DNA from: Streptomyces sp. STR69
GTDB lineage: Bacteria; Actinomycetota; Actinomycetes; Streptomycetales; Streptomycetaceae
Length of the DNA stretch: 64,000 nucleotides
NCBI RefSeq assembly: GCF_024519455.1
Contig: NZ_JALJRY010000001.1
Location: 726,076-790,075 of the forward strand
Direction of reading: 5' to 3'
The notes below the pieces were generated by a model. The model searched no databases and had not been told where the DNA came from. It was given only the letters and a program-made list of their open reading frames with translations. The translations under genes and the position numbers were made by a program. Below, piece after piece: positions 29,618 to 38,593 of the stretch; the stretch's first letter is position 1; each line of letters opens with the position of its first letter.

Positions 29618-29645
29618 AAGGGCCCCGGGCGAACCCGGGGCCCTT
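29618..29645. terminator. Strong hairpin between DUF4287 gene and BI-1 gene
   Basis: A 12-bp perfect stem (AAGGGCCCCGGG and its complement) with a CGAA tetraloop and flanking A and T runs. It serves the plus-strand gene and the convergent minus-strand BI-1 gene. Confidence 0.88.
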
Positions 29646-29668
29646 TCGCGCGATCAGCCTGGTGTCGG

Positions 29669-30556
29669 CTAGTCGTTGCTGTTGAGGATCGCGATGATCC
29701 GCAGGAACTCCATGTAGATCCACACCAGTGTCAGCGTGAGCCCGAAGGCCGCGAGCCACGCCTCTTCCTTCGGGGCGCCGTACGCGATGCCGTCCTCGAC
29801 CTGCTTGAAGTCCAGGGCGAGGAAGCAGGCACCGAGGATGATGCCGATGACACCGAAGAAGATGCCGAGCGGGCCGCTGCGGAAGCCGAGGCCGTCACCG
29901 CCGCCGAACACCGCGAACAGCAGGTTGACCGCCATCAGCAGCACGAAGCCGAGCGCGGCGGCCATCACGAAGCCGTAGAAGCGGCGGTTGACGCGGATCC
30001 AGCCCGCGCGGTACGCGATGAGCACGCCGGCGAAGACTGCCATCGTGCCGATCACGGCCTGCATGGCCGCACCGCTCGCGATGCGGTTGTCGACGACGCT
30101 GGAGACGACGCCGAGGAAGACGCCTTCCAGCGCGGCGTACGACAGGATCAGCGCGGGGACGGGCTTCCGCTTGAAGGACTGGACGAACGCCAGCACCATC
30201 GCGATCAGCGCGGCGCCGATCCCGATGCCGTAGGAACGGCTGATGTTGGCGTCGTCGACCGGGAGCAGCACCCAGGCGAGCGCGGCCGTGACGATCAGCG
30301 TGCCGAGGGTGGTGCCGGTGCGCTGGACGACGTCGTCCATGGTCATCCGGCCGGTGGTGGCCGGGGCCTGGGGCGGTGCGCCCTGCTGCAGGTCCTGCTG
30401 GGCGTAGGGGTTCTGCGCGTAGGGGTTGCCCTGGGCGTACGGGTTGCCCTGCGTGCCCACGGCGGGGCCCCCGGCCTGCGGCGCGGTGTTGAAGCCCGCG
30501 TAGCCGTTGTCGCGGCTGAACCCCCGTCGCGAGAAGACCGGGTTTCTGCTCCTCAT
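29669..30556 (-). CDS. Bax inhibitor-1/YccA-family membrane protein
   Basis: A 295-residue protein. Residues 1-65 are cytoplasmic with PYAQ repeats (GNPYAQGNPYAQNPYAQ), then MTMDDVVQRTGTTLGTLIVT and seven hydrophobic segments typical of the BI-1/TMBIM fold. The C-terminal helix WIYMEFLRIIAIL is characteristic of the YccA branch. Family members act as pH-sensitive calcium leak channels or protease modulators; the role here is unknown. The upstream region carries a short inverted repeat (30604-30629). Confidence 0.9.
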   Translation of the reverse strand: MRSRNPVFSRRGFSRDNGYAGFNTAPQAGGPAVGTQGNPYAQGNPYAQNPYAQQDLQQGAPPQAPATTGRMTMDDVVQRTGTTLGTLIVTAALAWVLLPVDDANISRSYGIGIGAALIAMVLAFVQSFKRKPVPALILSYAALEGVFLGVVSSVVDNRIASGAAMQAVIGTMAVFAGVLIAYRAGWIRVNRRFYGFVMAAALGFVLLMAVNLLFAVFGGGDGLGFRSGPLGIFFGVIGIILGACFLALDFKQVEDGIAYGAPKEEAWLAAFGLTLTLVWIYMEFLRIIAILNSND

Positions 30557-30603
30557 TTCACTCCTCCATGGCCGCCTCGCGCGGCCTTGGGCTCAAGAGT
30601 AAT

Positions 30604-30629
30604 AGGTAGGCAAAAGTTTGACCCTACCT
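30604..30629. promoter_or_regulatory. Inverted repeat upstream of the BI-1 gene
   Basis: AGGTAGG and CCTACCT are separated by 12 nt, centred about 60 nt upstream of the BI-1 start and inside an AT-richer stretch. A candidate operator or 5'-leader hairpin; no known regulator matches. Confidence 0.35.
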
Positions 30630-30727
30630 CTTGGGGAGGATCTTCCCCTCGTCCTGCCAAGGTACGCGGTGGACCGCACCCCCTGTGAACACTGGTACCA
30701 ACCCGTGACGCCCGCCTTGGCAGCCCC

Positions 30728-31921
30728 TTATCCCTGTTCATCCGGTTCATCCAGGGGGAACCCGGTGTACGCCTCCGCGAGGTCCGTCTCGGCCGCCCGG
30801 GAGGACGCGATCCGCTCCAGACGGGCCAGCTGGAGCCGCCCCTCGAAGGGCGTCGCGCCGGGCGCGCGGTGCAGGAGGCTCGTCATGTCGTAGGAGAACC
30901 GCTCGGCCTGCCACACCCGCCGCAGACAGGTCGCGGAGTACGCGTCGAGCCGCTCCTCGCTCCCCGTCTTCTTCTTGTACGTCAGTGCCCGCGCGAAGGT
31001 GACGACGTCGCCGACGGCGAGGTTGAGGCCCTTGGCTCCGGTGGGCGGCACGATGTGCGCGGCGTCGCCGGCGAGGAAGAGCCGGCCGTGCCGCATGGGC
31101 TCGTGGACGTAGGAGCGCATGGGGGTGACGGACTTCTGGGTGATGGGCCCGCGGTCGAGCACCCAGTCGTCGCGCGTCTCGAAGCGACGCTCCAGCTCGT
31201 CCCAGATGGCGTCGTCGCTCCAGCTCTCGGCGTCCGCGTCCTCCTCCACCTGGAGGTAGAGACGGGAGACGGAGGGGGAGCGCATGGAGAGGAGGGCGAA
31301 ACCGCGGTCGTGGCGGGCGTAGACGAGCTCGTCGTGGGAGGGCGCGACGTCGGCGAGGATGCCGAGCCAGGCGTAGGGGTACGACCGTTCGAAGACGCGG
31401 GTCAGTTCGGCGGGGATCGCATTGCGGGCGATGCCCCAGAACCCGTCGCAGCCGACGACGTAGTCGCAGTCGAGGACGTCCTCGCGGCCCTGGTGCCGGA
31501 AGCGGACGCGCGGGCCGTCGGTGTCCGCGCCCTCCACGGCGAGCGCCTCGGCCTCGAACAACAGCGGTCCGCCGCCCGCGAGTTGAAGCGCGATCAGGTC
31601 CTTGCACACCTCGGTCTGCGCGTAGACCATCACGCTACGGCCGCCGGTGAGGGCCGGGAAGTCCACCCGGTGCCGCCGCCGGTCGAACCGCAGCTCGATC
31701 CCGTCGTGCCGCAGCCCCTCCCGGTCCATCCGCTCCCCGGCGCCGGCGGCCCGCAGCACGTCGACGGTCCCCTGCTCCAGGATCCCGGCCCGCTGACGGT
31801 GCTCGACGTACTCCCGGTCCCGGCTCTCCAGGACGACCGAGTCGATACCGGCGTTGTGCAGCAGCCGGGCGAGGAGGAGGCCGGCGGGGCCGGCTCCGAT
31901 GATGCCGACGGTGGTACGCAT
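30728..31921 (-). CDS. pobA: 4-hydroxybenzoate 3-monooxygenase PobA
   Basis: A 397-residue flavoprotein hydroxylase that makes protocatechuate from 4-hydroxybenzoate with NAD(P)H and O2. The FAD motif VGIIGAGPAGLLLARLL is at the N-terminus, the DG motif VVGCDGFWGIARN near residue 160, and the GD motif LFLAGDAAHIVPPTGAKGLN near 280. ATG 31921 has AAGGGA upstream. No beta-ketoadipate genes are adjacent except, loosely, the thiolase at 26.5 kb. Confidence 0.92.
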   Translation of the reverse strand: MRTTVGIIGAGPAGLLLARLLHNAGIDSVVLESRDREYVEHRQRAGILEQGTVDVLRAAGAGERMDREGLRHDGIELRFDRRRHRVDFPALTGGRSVMVYAQTEVCKDLIALQLAGGGPLLFEAEALAVEGADTDGPRVRFRHQGREDVLDCDYVVGCDGFWGIARNAIPAELTRVFERSYPYAWLGILADVAPSHDELVYARHDRGFALLSMRSPSVSRLYLQVEEDADAESWSDDAIWDELERRFETRDDWVLDRGPITQKSVTPMRSYVHEPMRHGRLFLAGDAAHIVPPTGAKGLNLAVGDVVTFARALTYKKKTGSEERLDAYSATCLRRVWQAERFSYDMTSLLHRAPGATPFEGRLQLARLERIASSRAAETDLAEAYTGFPLDEPDEQG

Positions 31922-32027
31922 CGGGGGTCCCTTCGAGTGCGGGCCGTTCACTGACGCCTGTGTTCGTGGAGTGAAATTTCCTTCACCTGACTGACCGCTT
32001 CAGTTTCCGACCGGGCGGGCCGGACTG

Positions 32028-32951
32028 TCAACGGTTGGACGGCGGGCCCTTTCGGGTGGCGTCGAGCCGGAAGTGCCAGACGACCACGACCGGGGACTCG
32101 TCCAGGGCCGCGGCCGACGCCTCCGGGCACCAGTGCAGCAGGTCCCAGGACGGGTGGGCCGGGAGCGGGTCCGGGGCGGCGTCGGGGGTGAGGGAGCCGC
32201 GGGGGCGGCGGGGTTCCTCGCAGTGCAGGACCTGGAGGCCCAGCGGGATGGCCGCGGCGAGGTAGGCGCTGAGCGGGCGGTGGTACTCGGCGAGGAGGGA
32301 GGGGCGGCCGTCCGGGCCGGGACGGCGGGGCAGGGTCGGCCGGAGATAGGACACCAGCAGGTGGGCATCCGAGATGACGAGGTGTCCGCCAGGGCGCAGG
32401 ACGCGCGCGAACTCCCTTAGTACCGGGGCCAGTTCGGGGACATGGGTGAGGGCGAGCGCGCACACGACGGTGTCGACCGCGTCGTCCGGAAGCGGGAGCC
32501 GGTGCAGGTCGGCCTCGTGGAAGGCGACGTCCGGCAGGCGCTCACGGGCCCGGGCGAGCATCTCCGGCGAGGCGTCGACGCCGGTCACCTGGTGGCCGAG
32601 TTCATGCAGGTAGGCGGTGTGGCGGCCGGTGCCGCAGGCCGCGTCCAGTGCCGTGCCGACGGGCAGGCCGTCCAGGATGCGCCGGACGACGGGCTGCTCG
32701 ATGTCGATCATCCCGTTGCCGGGGGCGTCGTAGTGCGGCGCCCAGTACCGGTAGACCTCGGCCGCATCGATCGTGCCCGGCTCCGCCGTGACCCCGTCGG
32801 CGTGCGCGAGGACGGGTGTGTCCAGCAGGGTACGGATCTCGGCGATCCGGGCCTCGACGAACGCCCGGTCGGCACTCCCCTCCCGGAAACCGCGGAGCAG
32901 AGCGGCGCCCTCGACGCCCAGCAGGTATCCCAGGGGGCTCAGATAGGTCAC
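32028..32951 (-). CDS. Class I SAM-dependent methyltransferase
   Basis: A roughly 307-residue protein with a Methyltransf_11 core: motif I ALDAACGTGRHTAYL near residue 120, DASPEMLARARERLPDVAFH, ADLHRLPLPDDAVDTVVCAL and VLRPGGHLVISD. A 100-residue N-terminal extension begins VTYLSPLGYLLGVEGAALLR. The start is uncertain: GTG 32951 gives this opening, and GTG 32960 is also in frame. The substrate is unknown. It lies next to bldA on the same strand. Confidence 0.82.
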   Translation of the reverse strand: MTYLSPLGYLLGVEGAALLRGFREGSADRAFVEARIAEIRTLLDTPVLAHADGVTAEPGTIDAAEVYRYWAPHYDAPGNGMIDIEQPVVRRILDGLPVGTALDAACGTGRHTAYLHELGHQVTGVDASPEMLARARERLPDVAFHEADLHRLPLPDDAVDTVVCALALTHVPELAPVLREFARVLRPGGHLVISDAHLLVSYLRPTLPRRPGPDGRPSLLAEYHRPLSAYLAAAIPLGLQVLHCEEPRRPRGSLTPDAAPDPLPAHPSWDLLHWCPEASAAALDESPVVVVWHFRLDATRKGPPSNR

Positions 32952-33090
32952 CCCGCGCACGGTACGGACACGCCTTCGGACCGCTCCACCGGTTTTCCCG
33001 CGCTTCGGACAACGTCCGTCCGGTGAGGGGTTGCCGCACCTACGTCGGCAACACACCGTTCCCACAGGTCACAGTCAGTGACCACGATAG

Positions 33091-33174
33091 TGCCCGGAGC
33101 CGGACTTGAACCGGCACGCCCGCGAAGGGGCAGCGAGGTTTAAGCTCGCCGTGTCTGCATTCCACCATCCGGGC
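33091..33174 (-). tRNA. bldA: tRNA-Leu(UAA), the bldA tRNA
   Basis: The minus strand folds into a full tRNA. The acceptor stem is GCCCGGA/TCCGGGC with discriminator A, the anticodon stem GCGAG/CTCGC encloses loop CTTAAAC (anticodon UAA at 33140-33142), there is a long class II variable arm (TGCCCCTTCGCGGGCG), and the T arm is GCCGG-TTCAAGT-CCGGC. CCA is not encoded. In Streptomyces this is the only tRNA that reads UUA, and its late accumulation controls differentiation and antibiotic production. Two genes in this window contain TTA codons. Confidence 0.97.
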
Positions 33175-33601
33175 AGGCCGTGGGCTCCACATCGAGGTTC
33201 CGAGCCTATCGGGGCGCGTCTCCCCAACAGCGGGCGGGCGTACCGATGTTGTCTTATTTTATTGATGTCTGAGGGTTCATCAGACCGTGGAAAGAGCCAT
33301 CAGCACTTGCCAATAGCCTTGCGTGCGGTGTGGGGGCCTGTATGCGGAATGACGGAATTTCACCGCCCGAACGAGGGTGCTCCACCGGTTCTTGACCCGG
33401 GCCCGACTCGGGGGCCGCGGCGGTGCTTGTCTCGGGGCACGTCTCGGGGGCGGCTCTCATCCCCAGGTATGACAGCGCGAGGTGCAGTCCGACTGAAGGC
33501 TGCCCCCGGAACCGGAACAGCGGGTGACTCCACGGCGGGATACGGCCGGAAGGATGGAACACGTCCCCAGCAACACCGTCGTCCCGACAGGAGCGCCTTC
33601 C
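33175..33601. other. Non-coding region between bldA and the ABC gene
   Basis: No convincing gene in 427 bp. It should hold the bldA promoter (reading left) and the ABC-transporter promoter (reading right). An AT-rich block at 33251-33268 is followed by the inverted repeat GTCTGA-N7-TCAGAC (33267-33285), about 93 nt upstream of the tRNA. Confidence 0.5.
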
Positions 33602-34372
33602 GTGACCACCACCCCCATCGCCGACCGGACCACCTCAGTGGCCGCGCGCGCCACGGATCTTTCCAAGATCTACGGACAGGGCGAGACCCAGGTGGTCGCC
33701 CTCGACCAGGTCTCGATCTCCTTCCGGCAGGCCGAGTTCACGGCGATCATGGGCCCCTCGGGGTCCGGCAAGTCCACCCTCATGCACTGCGTGGCCGGCC
33801 TGGACTCGTTCTCGTCCGGTTCCGTCCGGATCGGTGACACCGAACTGGGCTCCCTGAAGGACAAGCAGCTGACGAAGTTGCGCCGGGACAAGATCGGTTT
33901 CATCTTCCAGGCGTTCAACCTGCTGCCGACGCTGACGGCCCTGGAGAACATCACGCTCCCCATGGACATCGCGGGCCGCAAGCCCGACAAGGAGTGGCTG
34001 GACTCGGTGATCCGGATGATCGGTCTCTCCGACCGGCTCAAGCACCGGCCCTCCCAGCTCTCCGGCGGCCAGCAGCAACGCGTCGCCGTGGCACGGGCGT
34101 TGGCCTCCCGCCCCGACATCATCTTCGGCGACGAGCCGACCGGAAACCTCGACTCCCGCTCCGGCGCCGAGGTGCTGGGCTTCCTGCGCAACTCCGTACG
34201 GGAGCTGGGGCAGACGGTGGTCATGGTGACCCACGACCCGGTGGCCGCGGCCTACGCGGACCGGGTGGTGTTCCTCGCCGACGGCCGCATCGTCGACGAG
34301 GTCTTCGAGCCGACGGCGGACTCGGTGCTCGACCGCATGAAGCGCTTCGACGCCAAGGGCCGTACCAGCTGA
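33602..34372 (+). CDS. ABC transporter ATP-binding protein (LolD/MacB type)
   Basis: A 256-residue ATPase: Walker A MGPSGSGKSTLMHCV, signature LSGGQQQRVAVARALASRP, Walker B DIIFGDEPTGNLDSRSG and switch His in VMVTHDP. The GDEPTGNLD form is typical of the ATPases paired with FtsX/MacB permeases. GTG 33602 has AGGAG 8 nt upstream; ATG 33554 is in frame but its purine tract is too close. It works with the FtsX permease that follows 87 nt later. Confidence 0.92.
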   Translation: MTTTPIADRTTSVAARATDLSKIYGQGETQVVALDQVSISFRQAEFTAIMGPSGSGKSTLMHCVAGLDSFSSGSVRIGDTELGSLKDKQLTKLRRDKIGFIFQAFNLLPTLTALENITLPMDIAGRKPDKEWLDSVIRMIGLSDRLKHRPSQLSGGQQQRVAVARALASRPDIIFGDEPTGNLDSRSGAEVLGFLRNSVRELGQTVVMVTHDPVAAAYADRVVFLADGRIVDEVFEPTADSVLDRMKRFDAKGRTS

Positions 34373-34459
34373 GTCTTCTGACGGCTCCTCAACTCACCGC
34401 ACGGGCAACCGACTTCGCCGCCCCGGCTCACCTCTCGTACACCTGGACTGAGTAGACCC

Positions 34460-36988
34460 ATGTTCCGAACCGCCTTGCGCAACGTACTCGCGCACAAGGC
34501 CCGGCTCCTCATGACCGTGCTCGCCGTGATGCTCGGCGTCGCGTTCGTGTCGGGGACCCTGGTCTTCACCAACACCATCTCGAACGCCTTCCAGAACAGC
34601 TCGGCCAAGGGCTTCGACCAGGTCGACGTCGCCGTGCAGGCCAAGTCCCAGGACGACAGGGGCGACACGGTCGGCAAGACGCCCGAGCTGACCCAGGCCA
34701 TGCTGGACACCAGCGCGAAGGTGCCGGGCGCCGCGTCCGCGACCGGGGTCGTCAACGGCTTCACCGCCATAGCCGACAAGAAGGGCAAGCTCATCGGCGG
34801 CGGCTTCCAGTCCGAGGGCGGCAACTACTGGGGGGACAAGGACGCCCGCTATCCCCTCAAGTCCGGTACGGCACCGCACGGTTCGGGTGAGGTCGCGATC
34901 GACTCGGAGACCGCGAAGCGCGCCGGGTACAAGGTCGGCGACACCGTGCGCATCTCGGTCGACGGCCCGGTGCTGACGCCGAAGATCACCGGCATCTTCA
35001 CCACCGACGACGGCAATGTCGCCGCCGGCGGCAGCCTCGCCCTCTTCGACACGGCCACCGCGCAGAAGCTGTTCGGCAAGGCGGGGACGTACGACGAGAT
35101 CGATGTGAAGGCCGCGGCCGGGACGAGTCAGGCGGCGCTGAAGTCCGCGCTGGACCAGGCCCTCCCCAAGGGGCAGACGGAGACCACCACCGCCCAGAAG
35201 CTCGCCGACGACCAGGCCAGGACGATCGCCTCCTCGATGAGCGGCCTGAAGTCGGGGCTGCTGGTCTTCGCGGGCATCGCGCTGTTCGTCGGCACGTTCA
35301 TCATCGCCAACACCTTCACCATGCTGGTCGCCCAGCGCACCAAGGAACTGGCGCTGCTGCGCGCGGTCGGCGCCTCCCGCCGGCAGGTCACGCGGTCGGT
35401 GCTCCTTGAGGCGTTCGTGGTCGGCGCGGTCGCCGCCGTCGCCGGTCTGGTCGCCGGTATCGGCATCGGCGCCGGGCTGCGCGCGCTGATGGGCACGATC
35501 GGCGCGACCGTCCCGGACGGCCCGCTGATCATCACCTCGGGCACGGTGCTCAGCGCCCTCGCGGTCGGCATCCTCATCACCATGCTCGCCGCCTGGCTGC
35601 CCGGCCGCCGGGCCGCGAAGATCCCGCCGGTCGCCGCGATGAGCAGCGTGCACGCGACGGCCACCACCAAGTCGCTGGTGCTGCGCAACACGCTCGGCGC
35701 GCTGTTCTCCGGCGCGGGCGTCGCGGTCGTCATCGCGGCCACGTCGATGAACGGTTCGGACGGCCAGGCACCCATGGGGATCGGCGCCGTCCTGCTGATC
35801 ATCGGGGTGTTCATCCTGACCCCGCTGCTGTCCCGCCCGCTGATCGCGGCGGCGGCCCCGGTGCTGCGGATCTTCGGGATCTCCGGCAAGCTGGCCCGCC
35901 AGAACTCGGTGCGCAACCCGCGCCGTACGGCCGCCACCGCCTCCGCGCTGATGATCGGCCTCACCCTCATCACCGGCATGACGGTGATGGCGGGCAGCCT
36001 CCAGCAGGCGATCGACAAGATGGCCTCGTCCGCGATCAGCGCCGACTACATCGTCTCGATGGCGAACGGCAACGAACTCTCCGCCGACGTCGACAAGACG
36101 CTCACCACCACCTCCGGCGTCACCGCCAGCAGCCCGCTGCGCAACGCCCCGTCGCGCATCGACGGCGAGACCGAGTTCCTGACGGGCGTCAACGGCTCGG
36201 CCATCGGCAAGCTCACCGATCTCAAGGTGGACAGCGGCACCTTCAAGGTCGCCGGCACGCAGGTCGTCGTGGACGACGACACCGCCAAGTCCCACGGCTG
36301 GAAGGCCGGTTCGACCTTCACCACGCACTACGAGGACGGCAAGGCGCAGCAGCTGACCGTCTCCGCGGTCTACGAGGGCAACGCGCTGATCCGCGGCATC
36401 ATGCTCGACAACGCGACGCTCGCCCCGCACCAGACCGACCCGGCCGACATGCAGATCCTGGTCAAGACGGCGGACGGCGCGTCGAGTTCGACGAAGGACA
36501 AGCTGGAGAAGGCCCTCGGCTCCAACCCGGCCGTCAAGGTCCAGGACAAGAAGGACCTCTCCAACAGCATCGCGCAGGTCTTCACCCTGATCCTCAACAT
36601 GGTCTACGGCCTGCTCGCCATGGCGGTGATCGTCGCGGTCCTCGGGGTCATCAACACCCTTGCGATGTCGGTCTTCGAGCGCTCGCAGGAGATCGGGATG
36701 CTGCGCGCGATCGGCCTGGACCGCAAGGGCATCAAGCGGATGGTCCGTCTTGAGTCCCTCGTCATCTCGCTCTTCGGCGGGGTGCTCGGCATCGGCCTGG
36801 GAGTCTTCTTCGGCTGGGCGGCCGGTGAGTTGATCGGCTCGAAGATGTCGACGTACGAACTGGTCATCCCCTGGGCCCGAATGACGCTCTTCCTGCTCCT
36901 GGCGGGCACGGTCGGCGTCCTGGCCGCCCTGTGGCCGGCCCGGCGCGCGGCCAAGCTGAACATGCTGTCGGCCATCAAGTCCGAGTAG
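34460..36988 (+). CDS. FtsX-family ABC permease
   Basis: An 842-residue permease with two FtsX/MacB repeats. An N-terminal helix (LLMTVLAVMLGVAFVSGTLV) is followed by a large extracytoplasmic domain (about 45-255), three helices (about 258-385), a second helix set and periplasmic-type domain (about 420-700), and three C-terminal helices with the family motif EIGMLRAIGLDRKGIKRMVRLE. Such transporters move lipids, lipoproteins or peptides, or signal to cell-wall enzymes, rather than importing solutes. The substrate is unknown. Confidence 0.9.
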   Translation: MFRTALRNVLAHKARLLMTVLAVMLGVAFVSGTLVFTNTISNAFQNSSAKGFDQVDVAVQAKSQDDRGDTVGKTPELTQAMLDTSAKVPGAASATGVVNGFTAIADKKGKLIGGGFQSEGGNYWGDKDARYPLKSGTAPHGSGEVAIDSETAKRAGYKVGDTVRISVDGPVLTPKITGIFTTDDGNVAAGGSLALFDTATAQKLFGKAGTYDEIDVKAAAGTSQAALKSALDQALPKGQTETTTAQKLADDQARTIASSMSGLKSGLLVFAGIALFVGTFIIANTFTMLVAQRTKELALLRAVGASRRQVTRSVLLEAFVVGAVAAVAGLVAGIGIGAGLRALMGTIGATVPDGPLIITSGTVLSALAVGILITMLAAWLPGRRAAKIPPVAAMSSVHATATTKSLVLRNTLGALFSGAGVAVVIAATSMNGSDGQAPMGIGAVLLIIGVFILTPLLSRPLIAAAAPVLRIFGISGKLARQNSVRNPRRTAATASALMIGLTLITGMTVMAGSLQQAIDKMASSAISADYIVSMANGNELSADVDKTLTTTSGVTASSPLRNAPSRIDGETEFLTGVNGSAIGKLTDLKVDSGTFKVAGTQVVVDDDTAKSHGWKAGSTFTTHYEDGKAQQLTVSAVYEGNALIRGIMLDNATLAPHQTDPADMQILVKTADGASSSTKDKLEKALGSNPAVKVQDKKDLSNSIAQVFTLILNMVYGLLAMAVIVAVLGVINTLAMSVFERSQEIGMLRAIGLDRKGIKRMVRLESLVISLFGGVLGIGLGVFFGWAAGELIGSKMSTYELVIPWARMTLFLLLAGTVGVLAALWPARRAAKLNMLSAIKSE

Positions 36989-37002
36989 CCGTAGATGGGT
37001 TG

Positions 37003-37031
37003 GGGCCCCGTTCCGGACCGGAACGGGGCCC
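37003..37031. terminator. Bidirectional terminator
   Basis: A 12-bp perfect stem (GGGCCCCGTTCC and its complement) with a 5-nt loop, followed on the plus strand by TTCCTGTT. It lies between the FtsX permease and the convergent cyclopropane synthase. Confidence 0.88.
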
Positions 37032-37054
37032 TTCCTGTTGCCCCGGAGGCGGGC

Positions 37055-38347
37055 TCAGTTCCAGGTGCGGGCGCGCAACGGCATTCCGGAGCCGCCCGGT
37101 TCGGGGGTCCTGACGGCCAACACCTGGTTCACTCCTATGCGGTTGCGCTCGAAGCCGAGCGCGGAGGCCGCCATGTAGAGCCGCCACACCCGGGCCCGCC
37201 CGGCGCCGACGAGGCCGACCGCGCGCCGCCACTCGGCCTCCAGGTTGGCGACCCAGCGGCGCAGGGTGAGCGCGTAGTGCTCGCGGATCGCCTCGACGTC
37301 CCGCACCTCGAACCCGGCGCTCTCCAGCTGGGTCACGGTGGCGCCGACGGGCGCCAGTTCGCCGTCGGGGAAGACGTACGCGTCGATGAACTCGTCGATG
37401 TCGTACGCCGATTCGTCCTGCCACGGGCGGCGGGCGATCTGGTGGTTGAGCAGCCGCCCGCCCGGTCTGAGCAGTGCGAAGAGGACCCTCGCGTACTCCA
37501 GGTACCGTGCGGAGCCCACGTGTTCGGCCATGCCCACGGAGGAGATGGCGTCGTAGGGCCCGTCGGTGACGTCGCGGTAGTCCTGGACGCGGATCTCGAC
37601 CTTGTCGGTGAGCCCCTCCTCGGCGACGCGCTTACGGGCGAAGGCCGCCTGTTCCTGCGAGAGGGTCACGCCGACCACGTTCACGCCGTACTCGCGGGCC
37701 GCGTGGATCGCCATCGAACCCCAGCCGCAGCCGACGTCCAGCAGGCGCTGACCAGGCGTCAACTCCAGCTTGCGGCAGATGAGTTCGAGCTTGTCGCGCT
37801 GCGCGTCCTCCAGAGTGCCGTCCGGGGATTCCCAGTAGGCGCACGAGTAGACCATCGAGGGGCCGAGGACGATCTCGTAGAAGTCGTTGCCGACGTCGTA
37901 GTGGTGGCTGATGGCGCGTTTGTCGGTGCGCTTGGTGTGGAGGTGGGCGCGGCTGCGGCGGACCTCCTCCGGGGGCGGGGCGGGCGGCAGCGGGAGTCCG
38001 GCGAGCTTCACCAGTCCGCGTACGGCGGACCGCACCTCGGGGTCGCGCAGGGCCTGGGCGAGGGTGCGGGCGTCGTCGCCTCGCTCCCACACCAGCGAGG
38101 ACATCGCGTCGAGGCCCGCGTACAGGTCGCCCTCGATGGTCAGGTCTCCGGCGACCCAGGCACGCGCCATGCCCAGTTCGCCGGGTTTCCACAGGAGTCG
38201 GCGCAGGGCGCGGCGATTGCGTACGACCAAGGTCGGCGCATCCGGCGGCCCTGCCTCGGAACCGTCCCAGGCGCGGATGCGCACCGGGACGGGGGTTCCC
38301 AGCAGCTGTTCGAAGAGGGATTTGAGCCGCAGCGCGGCATCAGCCAT
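37055..38347 (-). CDS. Cyclopropane-fatty-acyl-phospholipid synthase family
   Basis: A 430-residue SAM-dependent enzyme. The C-terminal CFA core has ISHHYDVGNDFYEIVLG, SMVYSCAYWE, motif I LLDVGCGWGSMAIHAA and SVGMAEHVG. The N-terminal 130 residues match the lipid-binding part of CFA/mycolic-type synthases (LWKPGELGMARAWVAGDLTI). It would methylenate or methylate unsaturated acyl chains of phospholipids at the membrane. ATG 38347 has GGAGGTG upstream, so the longer upstream frame is not used. Confidence 0.92.
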   Translation of the reverse strand: MADAALRLKSLFEQLLGTPVPVRIRAWDGSEAGPPDAPTLVVRNRRALRRLLWKPGELGMARAWVAGDLTIEGDLYAGLDAMSSLVWERGDDARTLAQALRDPEVRSAVRGLVKLAGLPLPPAPPPEEVRRSRAHLHTKRTDKRAISHHYDVGNDFYEIVLGPSMVYSCAYWESPDGTLEDAQRDKLELICRKLELTPGQRLLDVGCGWGSMAIHAAREYGVNVVGVTLSQEQAAFARKRVAEEGLTDKVEIRVQDYRDVTDGPYDAISSVGMAEHVGSARYLEYARVLFALLRPGGRLLNHQIARRPWQDESAYDIDEFIDAYVFPDGELAPVGATVTQLESAGFEVRDVEAIREHYALTLRRWVANLEAEWRRAVGLVGAGRARVWRLYMAASALGFERNRIGVNQVLAVRTPEPGGSGMPLRARTWN

Positions 38348-38492
38348 GGCGCACACCTCCGTGACGCGGATCCCGGAATTGTCCATCACTACGTAAACAC
38401 CGGCCAGGCCCGATCGCAGTCCTGCTTGAGCATTACGAGTAGGCAAAACAGATGTAGAGGACATGTAGACGCGGGGCGCCGGGAACGCCGAA

Positions 38493-38526
38493 GGGGCCGT
38501 CCGCACCACGGATGGCGGACGGCCCC
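38493..38526 (-). terminator. Terminator downstream of ndh
   Basis: A 12-bp perfect stem (GGGGCCGTCCGC and its complement) with a 10-nt loop, about 70 nt beyond the ndh stop. Short ACGGGT-rich direct repeats fill 38527-38585. Confidence 0.75.
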
Positions 38527-38593
38527 CTCGGGCGTACTACGGGTATGACGGGTACGTCGACTGCGGGTACCACGGGTCAGGCGTGACCGGAGG

